A stretch of 14,206 bases of DNA from Christensenella sp. UBA3944 (GTDB lineage: Bacteria > Bacillota > Clostridia > Christensenellales > DTU072): the NCBI GenBank assembly GCA_002385605.1, contig DGDU01000025.1:1-14206 (forward strand), in the 5' to 3' direction. Position 1 is the first letter of the stretch. Every line of letters starts with the position of its first letter. A program made the position numbers and the translations under genes. Shown here in pieces: positions 1-9,277 of the stretch. The notes beneath the pieces were generated by a model. That model was given only the letters and a program-made list of their open reading frames with translations, was not told the origin of the DNA and ran no database searches.

Positions 1-19
1 AGATGTGTATAAGAGACAG
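1..19. other. Tn5/Nextera mosaic-end adapter remnant
   Basis: The first 19 bases read AGATGTGTATAAGAGACAG, which is exactly the Tn5 transposase mosaic end used in Nextera tagmentation libraries. It sits at the extreme contig end, where an untrimmed adapter would be expected. It is almost certainly not part of the genome. The reading frame of the neighbouring lipoprotein happens to stay open through it, so the last six or so codons of a naive translation would be artificial. Confidence 0.96.
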
Positions 20-2764
20 GTCCAGGAACGCAACGCCGATGGGCTGACCGTCGTAGGTCTTGGTATCTTTCTTGGGGCTTACCGTGACGGGGGCCTTCGT
101 TATGGTGAACTGATACGCCGCCTCGAGATAGACGGTGTGGTTGGGGTCTTTACTGGAAACGCTGATGTTATATACACCGACATCGCCCAAAGGCCTGCCG
201 TCGTTGGTGTCGCGGGTGAAGGTGAACACGACATCGCTCTTGGCGAGCGTAGCTACCTTGCTGAAGTCCACGATTTCGGGCGCCCTGCCGTCGTACTTCT
301 TGGAAAGGAAGTTGTTGGCTATCCTTATCTTGGCGCTTCTCGGGAGTATCTTGTACTTGTACTGCGCGGCAAGCGATACCGTATAGTTGGGGTTGGTGGG
401 CTGCACCACCTTGATGTCGTAGCTTCCGATGCTGCCGTCGGGGTTGAATATGACATTGCGCGCCCTGTCGAGGTTGTGGGCCTCGCTTATGATGCGGAAG
501 GAGAAGTTGATGTTATCGGTGCTGCCGGGTATGGTGTTGCCCAGCGTGTAGTCGGATTGTTTAATAGCGGCATCCCTGTCGTTGAAGTCGACAACTATGG
601 TGTTGTCGTAGGCTATGAGTTCGGGGTTGATGGTAACGATAAGCTCTCTCGGGGTTATCGAGAACTTTCTGGAAATCATGCCGTTAACCTGATAGTTGTC
701 GTTCTGGCTTATAAGGGCGGAGACATAGATTTCGTATTCGCCCACGAACACGGCGGTCGTGCCCGTCGTGAACCTGAGGACTACCTGTACCTCGTCCTTT
801 ATCTCGTTGTTGTTCTCGTCCACCATTACGCTGCCGTCGGGGTTGTAGAACCTCTGGATCTGGTCGTCGGGCACATAGGCGTCAAACACATAGCCGCTTC
901 CCTTATAGGGCAGGCTGTCGGGTATGACTATCTCGACATCGACGCTTCTCTTGGTGATTACATACCTGTAATTGGCGCCCTGCGGGAAGCTTACCGAGTA
1001 GTTGGCGTTGGTGTTCTCGAGCATGAGGTTATATGAACCCGTATCCCTGCGGGCGTCGACGATTGATATCTTAATAAAGGAGGTATCGACGCTTTCGCTT
1101 ACGGGGACTTCCTGCCCGTTAACTATCTGGTATACGGTGAAGGGGATAGCGCCCGGCACCTTGCCGTCGAACACCTTGGTGAGGTGCTCGGGGGCAATCC
1201 TCGCGATGAGGGCTTTGGATGTAATCGAGAATGTAGCGCTCGTGAAGTTAATCTTATAGTTGGGGTTGGCGGAGGCCAGGGTGCCAATCGTTATCGTGTA
1301 ATTCCCGATATGCTCGCCTTGCTGCCTGGCGACATTGCCGAGGAGGATGCCCGAGGGCAAATCTCCGTCTACGACATAGGTGAGAACGGGGTCTGGGTCG
1401 CCGTAAATCTTGGTAGCGTGCACCGCCGTTACATTTACGGGCTTTTGCTTGACTTCTATGTAACCTTGAACATAGTGGATTTCGTAGTTGGTTATCACAT
1501 TCGAGTCGGTTACGCCCGTTATGTTTACGCTCAGGGTGTACCTGCCGACATCGGCAAGCGCGGTCAGGCTGTGCGAGAAGGTAAGATATCCCGTTGTCCC
1601 GAGCAGCATTTGGAAGGTGTCGGTGGGCGCCAGCGCGCCTTCGGTGATGGTGCAGACATCGTCGCGGTAAAGCGTTATGTCGGCCGACCCGAAGGTGGGC
1701 ACGGGGTCGCCGTAGGTGATAATCTTGCTGTTAACCTTGATGTAAAGGTTGCGCTTGTAGATTGTTACATAAACGCCGTTCTTGCCGCCGTCGCTTACCG
1801 TGTCGTTTATAAATACTATATTATAATTGGGGTTGTCGAGGCTGCCCTTGGTGATGGCGTACTTGCCCACATTGTAGTTGAAGGGCTCGTAGCGCGAGAG
1901 GCTGCCCGTGAGTGTGTCGGTGCCGTAAAGGCCGCTGTCGGTTTCGCCCGGCTCGCCCGAAACGGTATACTTATAAACAATATTGCGGTCGCCGTACTCG
2001 ACATTTACGGGAAGCGGGGTAACAAGCACATTCCTCTTGTTTATCGTGAGGAAGCTGCCTATAAACCTTATGTCGTAGTTGTCGCTTACCGATGTGCCCA
2101 TCGAAAGGGTAATCTGATATGTACCCACGCCCGTTTTGATGTCTACGGGGTTGCCTGCCCAGTCGAGGCACCTTATGAGGAAGGCGGTTACTAGATTGTT
2201 GTGCTCGTCGTAGCTGTTGGTCTGGTCGCCGGCAAGCCTAATAAAACTTTCGGAGAAGAAGTTATCGTTGTAGGCGAAGGGCTTGTTGGCGACATTGGGG
2301 TTGTTCTGGTTATGGTACTTTTCTTCGCTTAGTATGTAGATTCTGTAATCGGGGTTGGGCGTGCCGTAAATCTTTTCGATGCCCTGTACGCCCACATAGA
2401 CTACCCTCTTGGTGATTACGAGGTTGTACGGGCAGACATACACAAAGCTGTTGTGTATCGAGTCCCTTTCGTACCCTATCGGGTCGGCGTTATAAGAAAC
2501 TATTATGTAATATGTGCCCGCCTCGGTGGGAAGCTCGGTGTAGTCCTTCAGCGGATTCTGGTTGTTGTACTCGTTTACATTTATGTACCTGACGGTTACA
2601 TGCGCCATCCTGGCGGGGCTGAACGCCATATTGGGCTCGTCTTCCTGATAGAAATCGCCGTAGCCGTAAACGGTGAAGGGAGGCGCCTGCCTGTCGCCGT
2701 AAACGAACCTGTAATCGTTCTCGTGCTGCCACTCGAAGGATATGACGGGCGTCCTTCTGTCCTG
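20..2764 (-). repeat. Tandem MBG/YDG-type module array, about 10 copies
   Basis: From residue about 1145 the module type changes. Starts are near residues 1146, 1262, 1386, 1480, 1584, 1661, 1749, 1849, 1952 and 2034. Most begin with a KR/PR/K-hydrophobic strand (KRVVYV, KRNLYI, PRELIV) and a YGD, YDN or YDG motif. They then carry a (V)G-x-Y-x-I strand and an NPNY-type strand (NPNYKI, NPNYTV) before the next linker. This matches the MBG/YDG families of bacterial surface proteins as I know them. The last copy is cut by the contig end. Confidence 0.78.
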
Positions 2765-5700
2765 CATTATGATGTCGAACTGGGTTTGGAACTCGCGCCC
2801 GGCTTCTTTATAGATGACATAGATGGTTTGGAGCTTTGCCATGCCCGAGAACTCGTTGTTGTCGAACTTGTTACGGTTGATGTAGAAGTTTTCGGTGGTG
2901 GCGTCGGTTAGCGAAAGCTCTTCCTGCGAGCCGTTGTCGTAGTACAGCGCGACCTTGCCGCCCATGAGGTCGAGCTCTTCGCCCTCTATGTATTTTACCT
3001 TGGGCAGGGTGTTGATGCCTATGGAAACAAGCTGCTTAGCCTTGACGATTACCGTCGTCGTTTCGTAGCAGGTTATGCCGTTGCGGGTGTAGCAGACGGT
3101 AACCGCGCGCGGGCCTACGCGGGTATCGTTCTTGTCGTAGCCGCCGGGGTTTGCGGCGCTCTTTATGATGTTTTGCTGTACCATCGACACGATTTCTTCG
3201 GTGTCGTTGTCGAATTTGAGCCTGATTTTGTATTCGGTGAGGTCTATATCGTTGTTTTCGATAACCTCGATGTCCCTGGGCGCGATGAGGTCTATATCCG
3301 TTAGCACCCTGGGCGTGACGGTTATCTCGAGCTTAAGGGAGACACTCCTGTTGAACTTATAGGTAAGGAATACATTTTGCCTTATAGCCGAATTGGGATT
3401 GTAGCCCGTCACATCGAGGTAAGGCGCGAAAGCGCTTACATCGACTTCGTCGCTGGTGCCGTTGGAGTAGATAACTTCTATCCTATAGCCGACTATGGAG
3501 GCTATCATGTCGAAGGGCACGCCTTCCTGGCTGGTAACGACGGGCCACTCGGCGCCCACCGTGCCCGTCCACCTGAGGGCGGAAACAACGACATCCCTTA
3601 CAGCTACCGTAAAGGTGTCGAAAAGATCCTCGGTTTCGCGCTCGACAGGCGCGATGTACATAACCGTAATCTCGAGGGCTTCGTCCTCGAAATCGGTCGA
3701 GAAGTTCTCGAAGATAAACTGGTCGGCGTTATCGGCGGTGACCTCAACGATTTCGGAGCTTCCGTTATTATAATTAAACATCAGCCTGAGGCCGGTGTAA
3801 TCTATGCTTTCGTTGGAAAGGTAGAGGTATTCTCTCTTGTTAGGCGGATTGAGTATCTGAATGCTGCGCAAAGCTTTCGCTTTGACCTCTATGGTTACTT
3901 CCAGCTCCTGCGCCAAGGAGGTCGCTGGGTCTGTGTAGGTAATCTTTACGGCGCGCTCGCCTAAGGTGAGGTTGCGGGGGTTGTAGTCCAGCATAGCCTT
4001 GGTGACGGGCACCAGCTCTATCCTGCCCGATTTATACCTTACCCTTAGGAAGATATCCGTTAGGTCTATATCCTGCCCGACAAAGACATTGGGAAGGTAG
4101 GTTTCCAGCTCGATTGAGTCTACCGGGTCGGTGACAACTATCTGATAACCCGCGCCGTTGCCGAAAGCGGTAAGGCCTTCGTAGGATATAAAGACATCCA
4201 AGGTGCCTGTTTCGGTGATTCTCCAGTAATCGTCGATACCGAAGGCCGTTATCGTCCAGCCCTCGCTGTTGCGGAAGGTTACCGCGCCGGGGATAAGGGG
4301 GGTGGGCAGCTTCTGCCAGTCGTTTCTTAACTGCGACAAAACAATAATATCGGTGGTGGCTATGCCGCCTTCGTCAAACTGAATGTATATCTCGGCGTTA
4401 TTTAACTCCAGCCTCTCGTCCCTTATGTACTCGCGCTTGGGATAGGCCCTGAAGCCTATGCTGTAATTTTCTTTGACTTTCTTTACAAGGGTGACCACGC
4501 CCTCGGCGATTATGCCCTCTTCGCCTGTGTAGCTGTTTACATAGCTTATCTTTACAATCTGCTCGCCGAGAGTGGTGTTGGAGAACTCGCGCACCATAGA
4601 GGGAGTGACATATACGGACTCGGCGTCGCCGTTGTTATATACGAGGTCGAGCATTACGCCTTCGACATTGAGGGCGAACCCGTAATAGGTCTTGTAGCCC
4701 TCGGGGAACCTTATGGTGGCGCTCGTTACGCGCTTGGGAATGACATTAAACCTGAAGGGGATATTGTCTACCTGGCTGCTGTAGCGGATATACCAGGTGT
4801 ATTCGCCTACTTGGGAGAAGGTAATACCGTTTCTTATGCCCTGGTCGCGCACCATGGGGGAGGTGAGGGAGTATTCGGTATCGCCCTCGGTGCCGTTGTT
4901 GTAAAGAAGGACAAACTTCCAGCCTTCGATGCCAGCGGTGTCGTCCTTAAAGGGATTTATGGGGGTGTCTTGATAGAAGCAGGGGATGCCGTCGCTGGTG
5001 TAGATGGTGCCTACGGGCGGTATGATTCGTACGCCCGAGGGTGCCCTGTTGGCAACGGTGATGCTAAGGTCGTAGGTGGTCTTGAGGCGGACGCCGCTGT
5101 AATAGAAAACAAGCTTTATTGTCTGGTTGTGAAGGACATCCCTTCTGTAACCCTCGGCGGCTATCCTGCCTGCGGCGATGGGATCAGACTCGCCGCCGAA
5201 CGAAAAAATCTCGGTCGTGCCGTTGTTGTAGGTTACCTTGAGGATAAGCCCGTTAAGGTTAAGGTCGGTATTTACGAGCTGATACCTGTATTCGTTGCCC
5301 GCGCTAAGTATTTCGACGCCCGCAATGTCCCTCTCGGTTACGGTGACATCGAAGGTGCCCGTGAAAGTCCTGGTTTCGTCGTCGTAGGAGGCGGGGTTCT
5401 GGTATGTGTATGTAAGGGTTACCGTGGAATTTGCCGCTATCCTGGTGTTGTCCCAGTCGATCGCGAGGTTGCCGTTGCCGTTGTTGTAAAGCTCGGCCAT
5501 GTCGACCCTTTCGGGGTAGCCGTTATTGTAGGAGAAATAAATTTCGCCGCCCGTGAGGTCCAGAGGTTCGCCGACATAATAAATCTTTTTGTCGGGGGAC
5601 TTGGTTATCTGCATGCTCTGCATGACTTTGGGCTCGATGTGAATGTTGAATGTAGCAGTGCGTACGACGCCGTTTACCTCGTAGGTAACGGTTACAACCT

Positions 5701-6196
5701 GGGTTCCGACTTCGTCCATGTCGATTTCGTCGAGGTTGCACATATCGAGGGTGACATTAATAACTTCGGTGATGTTGCCTACATAGTCGACATTAATTTT
5801 GCAGCCGTCTATTTTGAAAACCTCGCCTTGAATGTAGTTAACCTTTGAGGGCTGGGTGTTGATGTCGATGCCGACAAGCTCGGGGGGTACTATTCTTATG
5901 GGAAGGGAAACTATTTTGTCTTTGTATCTTATGGTCAGGTACTGCTCGCCGAGCAGGTTCTTGTCGTATCCGCTCACCATGTCCTCTGTTATGGTGATGA
6001 GTTCTTCTTTGCTGTTGTCGTACTTAATGAGCAGCTGCGCCCCGTTGAGGCGAAGGCTTTGGCCCGGCAGGTAGACCACATCAGGAGCCGTAAAAATCTC
6101 GATGGAGTTAATTACCGATTCTTTGTTACAGCCTGCCGCGGCAATGGCGGTAAGAAGAACGGCAAATATCAGCACCACTAACAGAAGTTTTCTCAT
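20..6196 (-). CDS. Giant Ig-like/MBG-repeat surface lipoprotein, 3' end missing
   Basis: The frame is open from ATG 6196 to the left edge, at least 2,059 residues, with no stop and no sign of a frameshift. Residues 1-23 form a lipoprotein signal peptide: Arg-Lys, a hydrophobic core, and lipobox AAGC with Cys23 as the predicted lipidation site. GGAGG lies 8 nt before the ATG and fixes the start. Residues about 28-1144 hold some 12 Ig-like modules resembling Pfam Big_3, each with a Y-x-x-G-x-x-(L/I)-x-L strand followed by a YNNG or YDNG turn. Residues about 1145-2059 hold some 10 MBG/YDG-type modules with motifs such as IYGDPDP, KVFDG, KKYDG and KTYDG. No catalytic domain is visible. The family suggests an extended cell-surface stalk or adhesin; the ligand is unknown. 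The C-terminus, and any tip or anchor domain, lies outside the window. Transcription probably starts from the promoter near 6266-6294. Confidence 0.9.
2765..6115 (-). repeat. Tandem Ig-like (Big_3-type) module array, about 12 copies
   Basis: Module starts, in residues of the lipoprotein, are near 28, 106, 191, 289, 386, 488, 574, 690, 774, 868, 963 and 1053. Each module is about 75-115 residues. The typical pattern is a strand such as SIEI or SIQI, a short Pro-containing turn, a Y-x-x-G-E-x-LDLTGG-like strand, a YNNG turn, and a closing VTVTY-like strand. The copies are diverged: they share motifs but not long identical DNA, so this is an old array and not a recent tandem duplication. The modules near 386 and 868 are the most atypical. 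Cys132/Cys153 and Cys1034/Cys1042 each lie inside one module and could form intramodule disulfides. Confidence 0.8.
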
Positions 6197-6265
6197 ATAT
6201 TCAGCCTCCGGCTTATATGCAATCGTGCGTGTCCCTTTTAATATATAATATATAATTGTATTTGC

Positions 6266-6294
6266 AGTATAACATATAAAGCGGCGCCCTTCAA
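6266..6294 (-). promoter_or_regulatory. Sigma-A-type promoter of the giant lipoprotein gene
   Basis: On the minus strand a -35 TTGAAG (6294-6289) and a -10 TATACT (6271-6266) are separated by exactly 17 nt. Each box matches its consensus at five or four positions. A start site near 6259 would give a leader of about 62 nt, very AT-rich, ending in GGAGG 8 nt before the ATG at 6196. Confidence 0.75.
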
Positions 6295-6339
6295 GAAGAT
6301 TGCCGAATTTACCATAATTATTTACTATTAATTTAGACG

Positions 6340-6359
6340 GCGTCTTTTGCAAAAGGCGC
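6340..6359. promoter_or_regulatory. Inverted repeat upstream of the lipoprotein promoter
   Basis: GCGTCTTTTGCAAAAGGCGC is a 20-bp inverted repeat with one mismatched pair, centred between 6349 and 6350. It is nested in a looser pair, ACGGCGT (6337-6343) and ACGCCGT (6366-6372). It lies about 45 bp upstream of the -35 box, a position where an activator or repressor could bind. It has no T-tract, so it is not a terminator. The function is unproven. Confidence 0.4.
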
Positions 6360-6485
6360 GAAGGCACGCCGTTACGGATTGTTTTGCGGCAACAAAAAAC
6401 ACCAGCCCAGTAAAATTGTATTCGGGCAAAGTGAGGGGTTTTGGAATAAAAGGGGTAATCTTTCTGAACTTAATATAAACTTTTT

Positions 6486-6514
6486 AAAAAAAAAGCCGCC
6501 CGATTGGGGCGGCT
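6486..6514 (-). terminator. Intrinsic terminator after the transposase-like gene
   Basis: Read on the minus strand, an 8-bp GC-rich stem AGCCGCCC/GGGCGGCT with a 5-nt loop is followed at once by a run of eight Ts. It begins 23 nt after the TAG at 6540-6538. The other strand has no T-tract, so it works in the minus direction. It would end transcripts of the transposase-like gene and any read-through from the sugar operon, isolating the lipoprotein gene. Confidence 0.9.
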
Positions 6515-6537
6515 ATATGATTGTACAATTATGAAAA

Positions 6538-7662
6538 CTAGAATATGAGGGCTTTGTCTATAACGCTTAGCTTTTCGAACACGGCAACCTTGCTGTAGCC
6601 CTTGATTTCGCACATATATCTGACAAGGTCGCGGAAGAAAACGGGGTTGGGGTAAGCGAAGCCCAGAAGCTCCATAAGGTACCGGTAGCCGTAGCCCAGC
6701 TTGTTGTTGATGTAAATAATTACATCCTTCTGCAGGGTGGCGTCGCCCGCCGCGCCTAGCCTGGCGAGGGCGCCGTCGTAGGTGCATTTGAGGCGGACGC
6801 ACATCTCGGCAACCACCATAACCAAAAGTTCGTACTTCAGCTGGTCTTTTGTCCTTGCTACATGGACGGGGCCGGTGCTTTTCTGAATGACGAACTTCCT
6901 TTGCCTTATGACGCTGTCCGTTATAAAATCGAAATTGTAGCCGCTTTTTTCGTTGAGGTCGATTATAACCTTGGCAAGCACCTCTTTGGGCACGGCTTCC
7001 CTGCCGAAATAGCCGAAATTGGCGAGGCAGTTTTCGAACTCGACATCGAATTTATCCTGCTTCTCGGCGGGCATAAAGCCTTGCGGAAGCCCTTGTATGA
7101 AGCTGTGGGCGGCAAGGTAGCGGTTTATTACTTCCTCTCTGCCCATAACCTGGTAAAGGGGCACAAGGGTGGATAGGCCACCGCCCGAAAACTCGTTGTA
7201 AGAGGTGAACTCGTAGTCGGTAAATCCGGCGCAAAGCCCGGCTACTGCAGGCTGCGAATGTACGATGGCTACTGCCTGTATGGCCTCGGCGGCGTCCTTT
7301 ATTCTCTTGTGCCTGATTTCTTCCTTAAAAGCCGAGCCGCAGTTTATGAAGTTTTCGGCATAATACTGATTGTAAAGCCCATTGACGGCTTCCAGATAAT
7401 TCAAAAAGCTTACGGGGGCCTGGTCCCAGGAGGCGATAACGATATACGCCCTGTTGTTGGTTACCGAATACGCCATAAGCTGTATGGCGAGCCCCGAAAG
7501 CGCGCCTTTAAGGCAATTTACATAATAGCGTTTGGAGCCTTCGTCGGGAAACGCGATTAGTGAAGGTTTGCCCTCAACCGCCGCCATATAAAAGACGGGG
7601 ACATATGTGTTTATCGCGCCGATGACATCCCGATCGCTTTCTTTGTATGACATTTTTGCCAT
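6538..7662 (-). CDS. Diverged IS200-like/RAYT Y1-transposase-fold protein lacking catalytic residues
   Basis: 374 residues. ATG 7662 follows GGGAGGG at a 7-nt spacing. Residues about 15-155 follow the Y1_Tnp/RAYT pattern: AYSVTNNRAYIVI (64-76) aligns with the family block AYCLMPNHVHLLI; FLNYLEAVNGLYNQYY (86-101) with the helix that follows; IVHSQPAVAGL (133-143) with YIHLNPVRAGL; and DYEFTSYNEF (149-158) with DYPWSSY. Active members cut single-stranded DNA with an HUH pair and one tyrosine. Here the histidines are Arg71 and Tyr73 and the tyrosine position is Ile133, so nuclease activity is unlikely. Residues about 235-260 look like a worn version of the helix-turn-helix many such proteins carry. 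The C-terminal 100 residues are not recognised. The gene is intact, with its own promoter and terminator, which argues for a retained, possibly DNA-binding or regulatory role. That role is inference. Confidence 0.75.
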   Translation of the reverse strand: MAKMSYKESDRDVIGAINTYVPVFYMAAVEGKPSLIAFPDEGSKRYYVNCLKGALSGLAIQLMAYSVTNNRAYIVIASWDQAPVSFLNYLEAVNGLYNQYYAENFINCGSAFKEEIRHKRIKDAAEAIQAVAIVHSQPAVAGLCAGFTDYEFTSYNEFSGGGLSTLVPLYQVMGREEVINRYLAAHSFIQGLPQGFMPAEKQDKFDVEFENCLANFGYFGREAVPKEVLAKVIIDLNEKSGYNFDFITDSVIRQRKFVIQKSTGPVHVARTKDQLKYELLVMVVAEMCVRLKCTYDGALARLGAAGDATLQKDVIIYINNKLGYGYRYLMELLGFAYPNPVFFRDLVRYMCEIKGYSKVAVFEKLSVIDKALIF

Positions 7663-7720
7663 GTATCTGCCCTCCCGGCATTATTGCGGCAAGCCCCAAA
7701 CGGCTTTCGCCATATTAGTA

Positions 7721-7749
7721 AATATAGCATAACCGCGCGTGTTTGTCAA
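7721..7749 (-). promoter_or_regulatory. Strong promoter of the transposase-like gene
   Basis: A perfect -35 TTGACA (7749-7744) and a -10 TATATT (7726-7721) stand exactly 17 nt apart on the minus strand. They lie inside the 100-nt gap after the symporter gene. Transcription would begin near 7714, leaving a leader of about 50 nt. I see no terminator between the symporter stop and this promoter, so read-through from the operon is also possible. Confidence 0.82.
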
Positions 7750-7762
7750 TATTTTATGGGAA

Positions 7763-9235
7763 TCAGGCGTTGTCGCCGTTGCCCTCCGCCGCCTTGCGTT
7801 CGGCTATAATTTTTACAACCTCCTGCTGGCGTTTTTCGGTGAAGTTGTAGAAAAATAAAGGCACCGCCGTAAGGAGAAGGCTTATGGCGCCCAAAAGCAC
7901 GAGCATCGCCCAAAGGGTGTCTTTGCCCTTGTCGTCCAGCATACCGGGGTTATTGGGGGTGACGCCCGCCATGTGGTACGCAAGGACGCCTATGAAAGCG
8001 CCCACCGCCATGCCGATTTTGTTAATGAATGTCTGCATGGCGAAGCAGATGCCCTCGGCGCGCTCGCCCGTCTTCCATTCGAGGTACTCCACCGTGTCGG
8101 CTATCATCGCGTAAGTGATGATGTTTGCGAAACCGTGGGGTATGCCCACGATCACCATGCCTATAAGCGAGAAAATGAGCGCGGCGGGCGACTTGTAGCC
8201 CACGAAGTACATAATAAACATAACCGCCGAGCCTATAAGGTTGGACGAAATCATCGTCGCCTTTTTGCCTATCTTCTTGGTGAACCACGGCACCGCAAGC
8301 GACGCGGCAAGCCCGCCGGGAACGACCGCAAGGGTAATTAGGGTATAAAGCCCCTCCCCTCTCATGCCGAGGAACTCGACATCCGCGAGAACATATTTGG
8401 CGAAATAAAGCCCGCCCGTGTAAGAGTACGCCATTTTGGCAGAACCCAGCACGCCCGAAAGCACTATAAGCAGCAAGGGGGTGTTTTTGAACAGCAATTT
8501 GAGGTTGTGCTTAAGCGAAGGCGCTTTGGATTCGCTGTCGGACATCCTTTCCTTGGTGGTGTAAAAACCGACATAAAACAGCGGTATTGCCAGCACGGTA
8601 AAGACTATGGCAATTATGAAGTACGCCATAGAAAGCGGCTGCTGCACCGTTTCGGGGGTGTATTTCGCCGTTATTGCCGCCGTTATCTGGGGCACGACTA
8701 TGGTGACTATGCCTCCGCCCAGCGTGCAGGCAAGCCTCGCCACGGTAAGAAGTATGCCTCTTTTATGCGTATCTGAAGTCAGCGCCGAGGATAGCCCCCA
8801 GTAAGGCACATCCGCCACCGTGTAAACCATACCCCAGATGACATAAACCGTCGAGATGAGGGCAAAGCCCGCTTTTGTGGCGGGATAAACGGGCAGGAAG
8901 CAGGCTATCGTGCATAGCGCAATGGGAATTACCATCCACTTAAGGTACGGGCGGCACTTGCCCCATTTGGAGCGCGTCCTGTCCACTATGCTGCCCATTA
9001 TGGGGTCGTTGAAGGCGTCGTAAACCCTGGCGAAAAGCATTAAAAGAGCGACGCTTAAGGCAGAGAAGCCTATGGCGTCGGTCATGAATACCGTAAGGTA
9101 AGAGCCTATTACAGTGCAGATTAAATTTTGCCCGAAGCCTGCTATACTGTAGCCGATAATTTCTTTTGGCTGAATGTCGCCGTCGTTCGGCGAAGTGCCG
9201 AACGCCTTATGTAAAAACAAAGAAGCTTTTTGCAT
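7763..9235 (-). CDS. GPH-family (MelB-type) cation:sugar symporter
   Basis: 490 residues, the usual length for the glycoside-pentoside-hexuronide:cation symporter family, with about 12 hydrophobic membrane segments. Residues 69-98 hold the family signature: ARVYDAFNDPIMG followed by the loop SKWGKCRPYLKW. Asp73 and Asp77 match MelB Asp55 and Asp59, and Asp142 in YTVADVPYW matches MelB Asp124, so the cation-coupling site looks intact. It sits in the cytoplasmic membrane and probably imports a sugar, glycoside or sugar acid with Na+ or H+. GGAG lies 6 nt before the ATG. It is the last gene of the operon, 42 nt after the aldolase. The neighbouring kinase and aldolase suggest a monosaccharide, but the exact substrate cannot be read from the sequence. 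Confidence 0.93.
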   Translation of the reverse strand: MQKASLFLHKAFGTSPNDGDIQPKEIIGYSIAGFGQNLICTVIGSYLTVFMTDAIGFSALSVALLMLFARVYDAFNDPIMGSIVDRTRSKWGKCRPYLKWMVIPIALCTIACFLPVYPATKAGFALISTVYVIWGMVYTVADVPYWGLSSALTSDTHKRGILLTVARLACTLGGGIVTIVVPQITAAITAKYTPETVQQPLSMAYFIIAIVFTVLAIPLFYVGFYTTKERMSDSESKAPSLKHNLKLLFKNTPLLLIVLSGVLGSAKMAYSYTGGLYFAKYVLADVEFLGMRGEGLYTLITLAVVPGGLAASLAVPWFTKKIGKKATMISSNLIGSAVMFIMYFVGYKSPAALIFSLIGMVIVGIPHGFANIITYAMIADTVEYLEWKTGERAEGICFAMQTFINKIGMAVGAFIGVLAYHMAGVTPNNPGMLDDKGKDTLWAMLVLLGAISLLLTAVPLFFYNFTEKRQQEVVKIIAERKAAEGNGDNA

Positions 9236-9277
9236 GCTGTTCTCCGTGAGCCGTATTTAATCGGGTGTTTTCTTTGG

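Larger units (their letters stand above)
6197..6480. other. Intergenic regulatory region, no gene seen
   Basis: This is most of the 341-base gap between the transposase-like gene and the lipoprotein gene; the terminator makes up the rest. It contains the lipoprotein promoter, the AT-rich leader and the inverted repeat described separately. The stretch around 6373-6480 shows no convincing ORF, RNA fold or repeat that I can recognise. A small RNA cannot be ruled out by eye. Confidence 0.6.

Noticed and set aside
5..5848. Long plus-strand open frames (for example 5-1036, 1184-2194, 4811-5848)
   Set aside because: They share one frame exactly antisense to the codons of the lipoprotein and arise from its codon bias. 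Their translations are low-complexity, Val/Gly/Tyr-rich and unlike any family, and they lack consistent RBSs. The minus frame has a signal peptide, RBS, promoter and recognisable modules.
20..6196. CRISPR-like or exact DNA repeats, suggested by recurring short words such as gttgttgta
   Set aside because: They encode the recurring YNNG turn of the protein modules. Spacing is irregular and flanks differ, so they reflect protein repeats and not a DNA array.
6373..6480. Riboswitch or small RNA between the transposase-like and lipoprotein genes
   Set aside because: I could not identify a conserved riboswitch core or a hairpin followed by a T-tract other than the terminator already listed.
6538..7662. 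An active insertion sequence with terminal repeats or target-site duplications
   Set aside because: No flanking repeats or IS200/IS605-type end hairpins tied to the gene are visible. The nearby hairpin has a T-tract and acts as a terminator, and the catalytic residues are missing.
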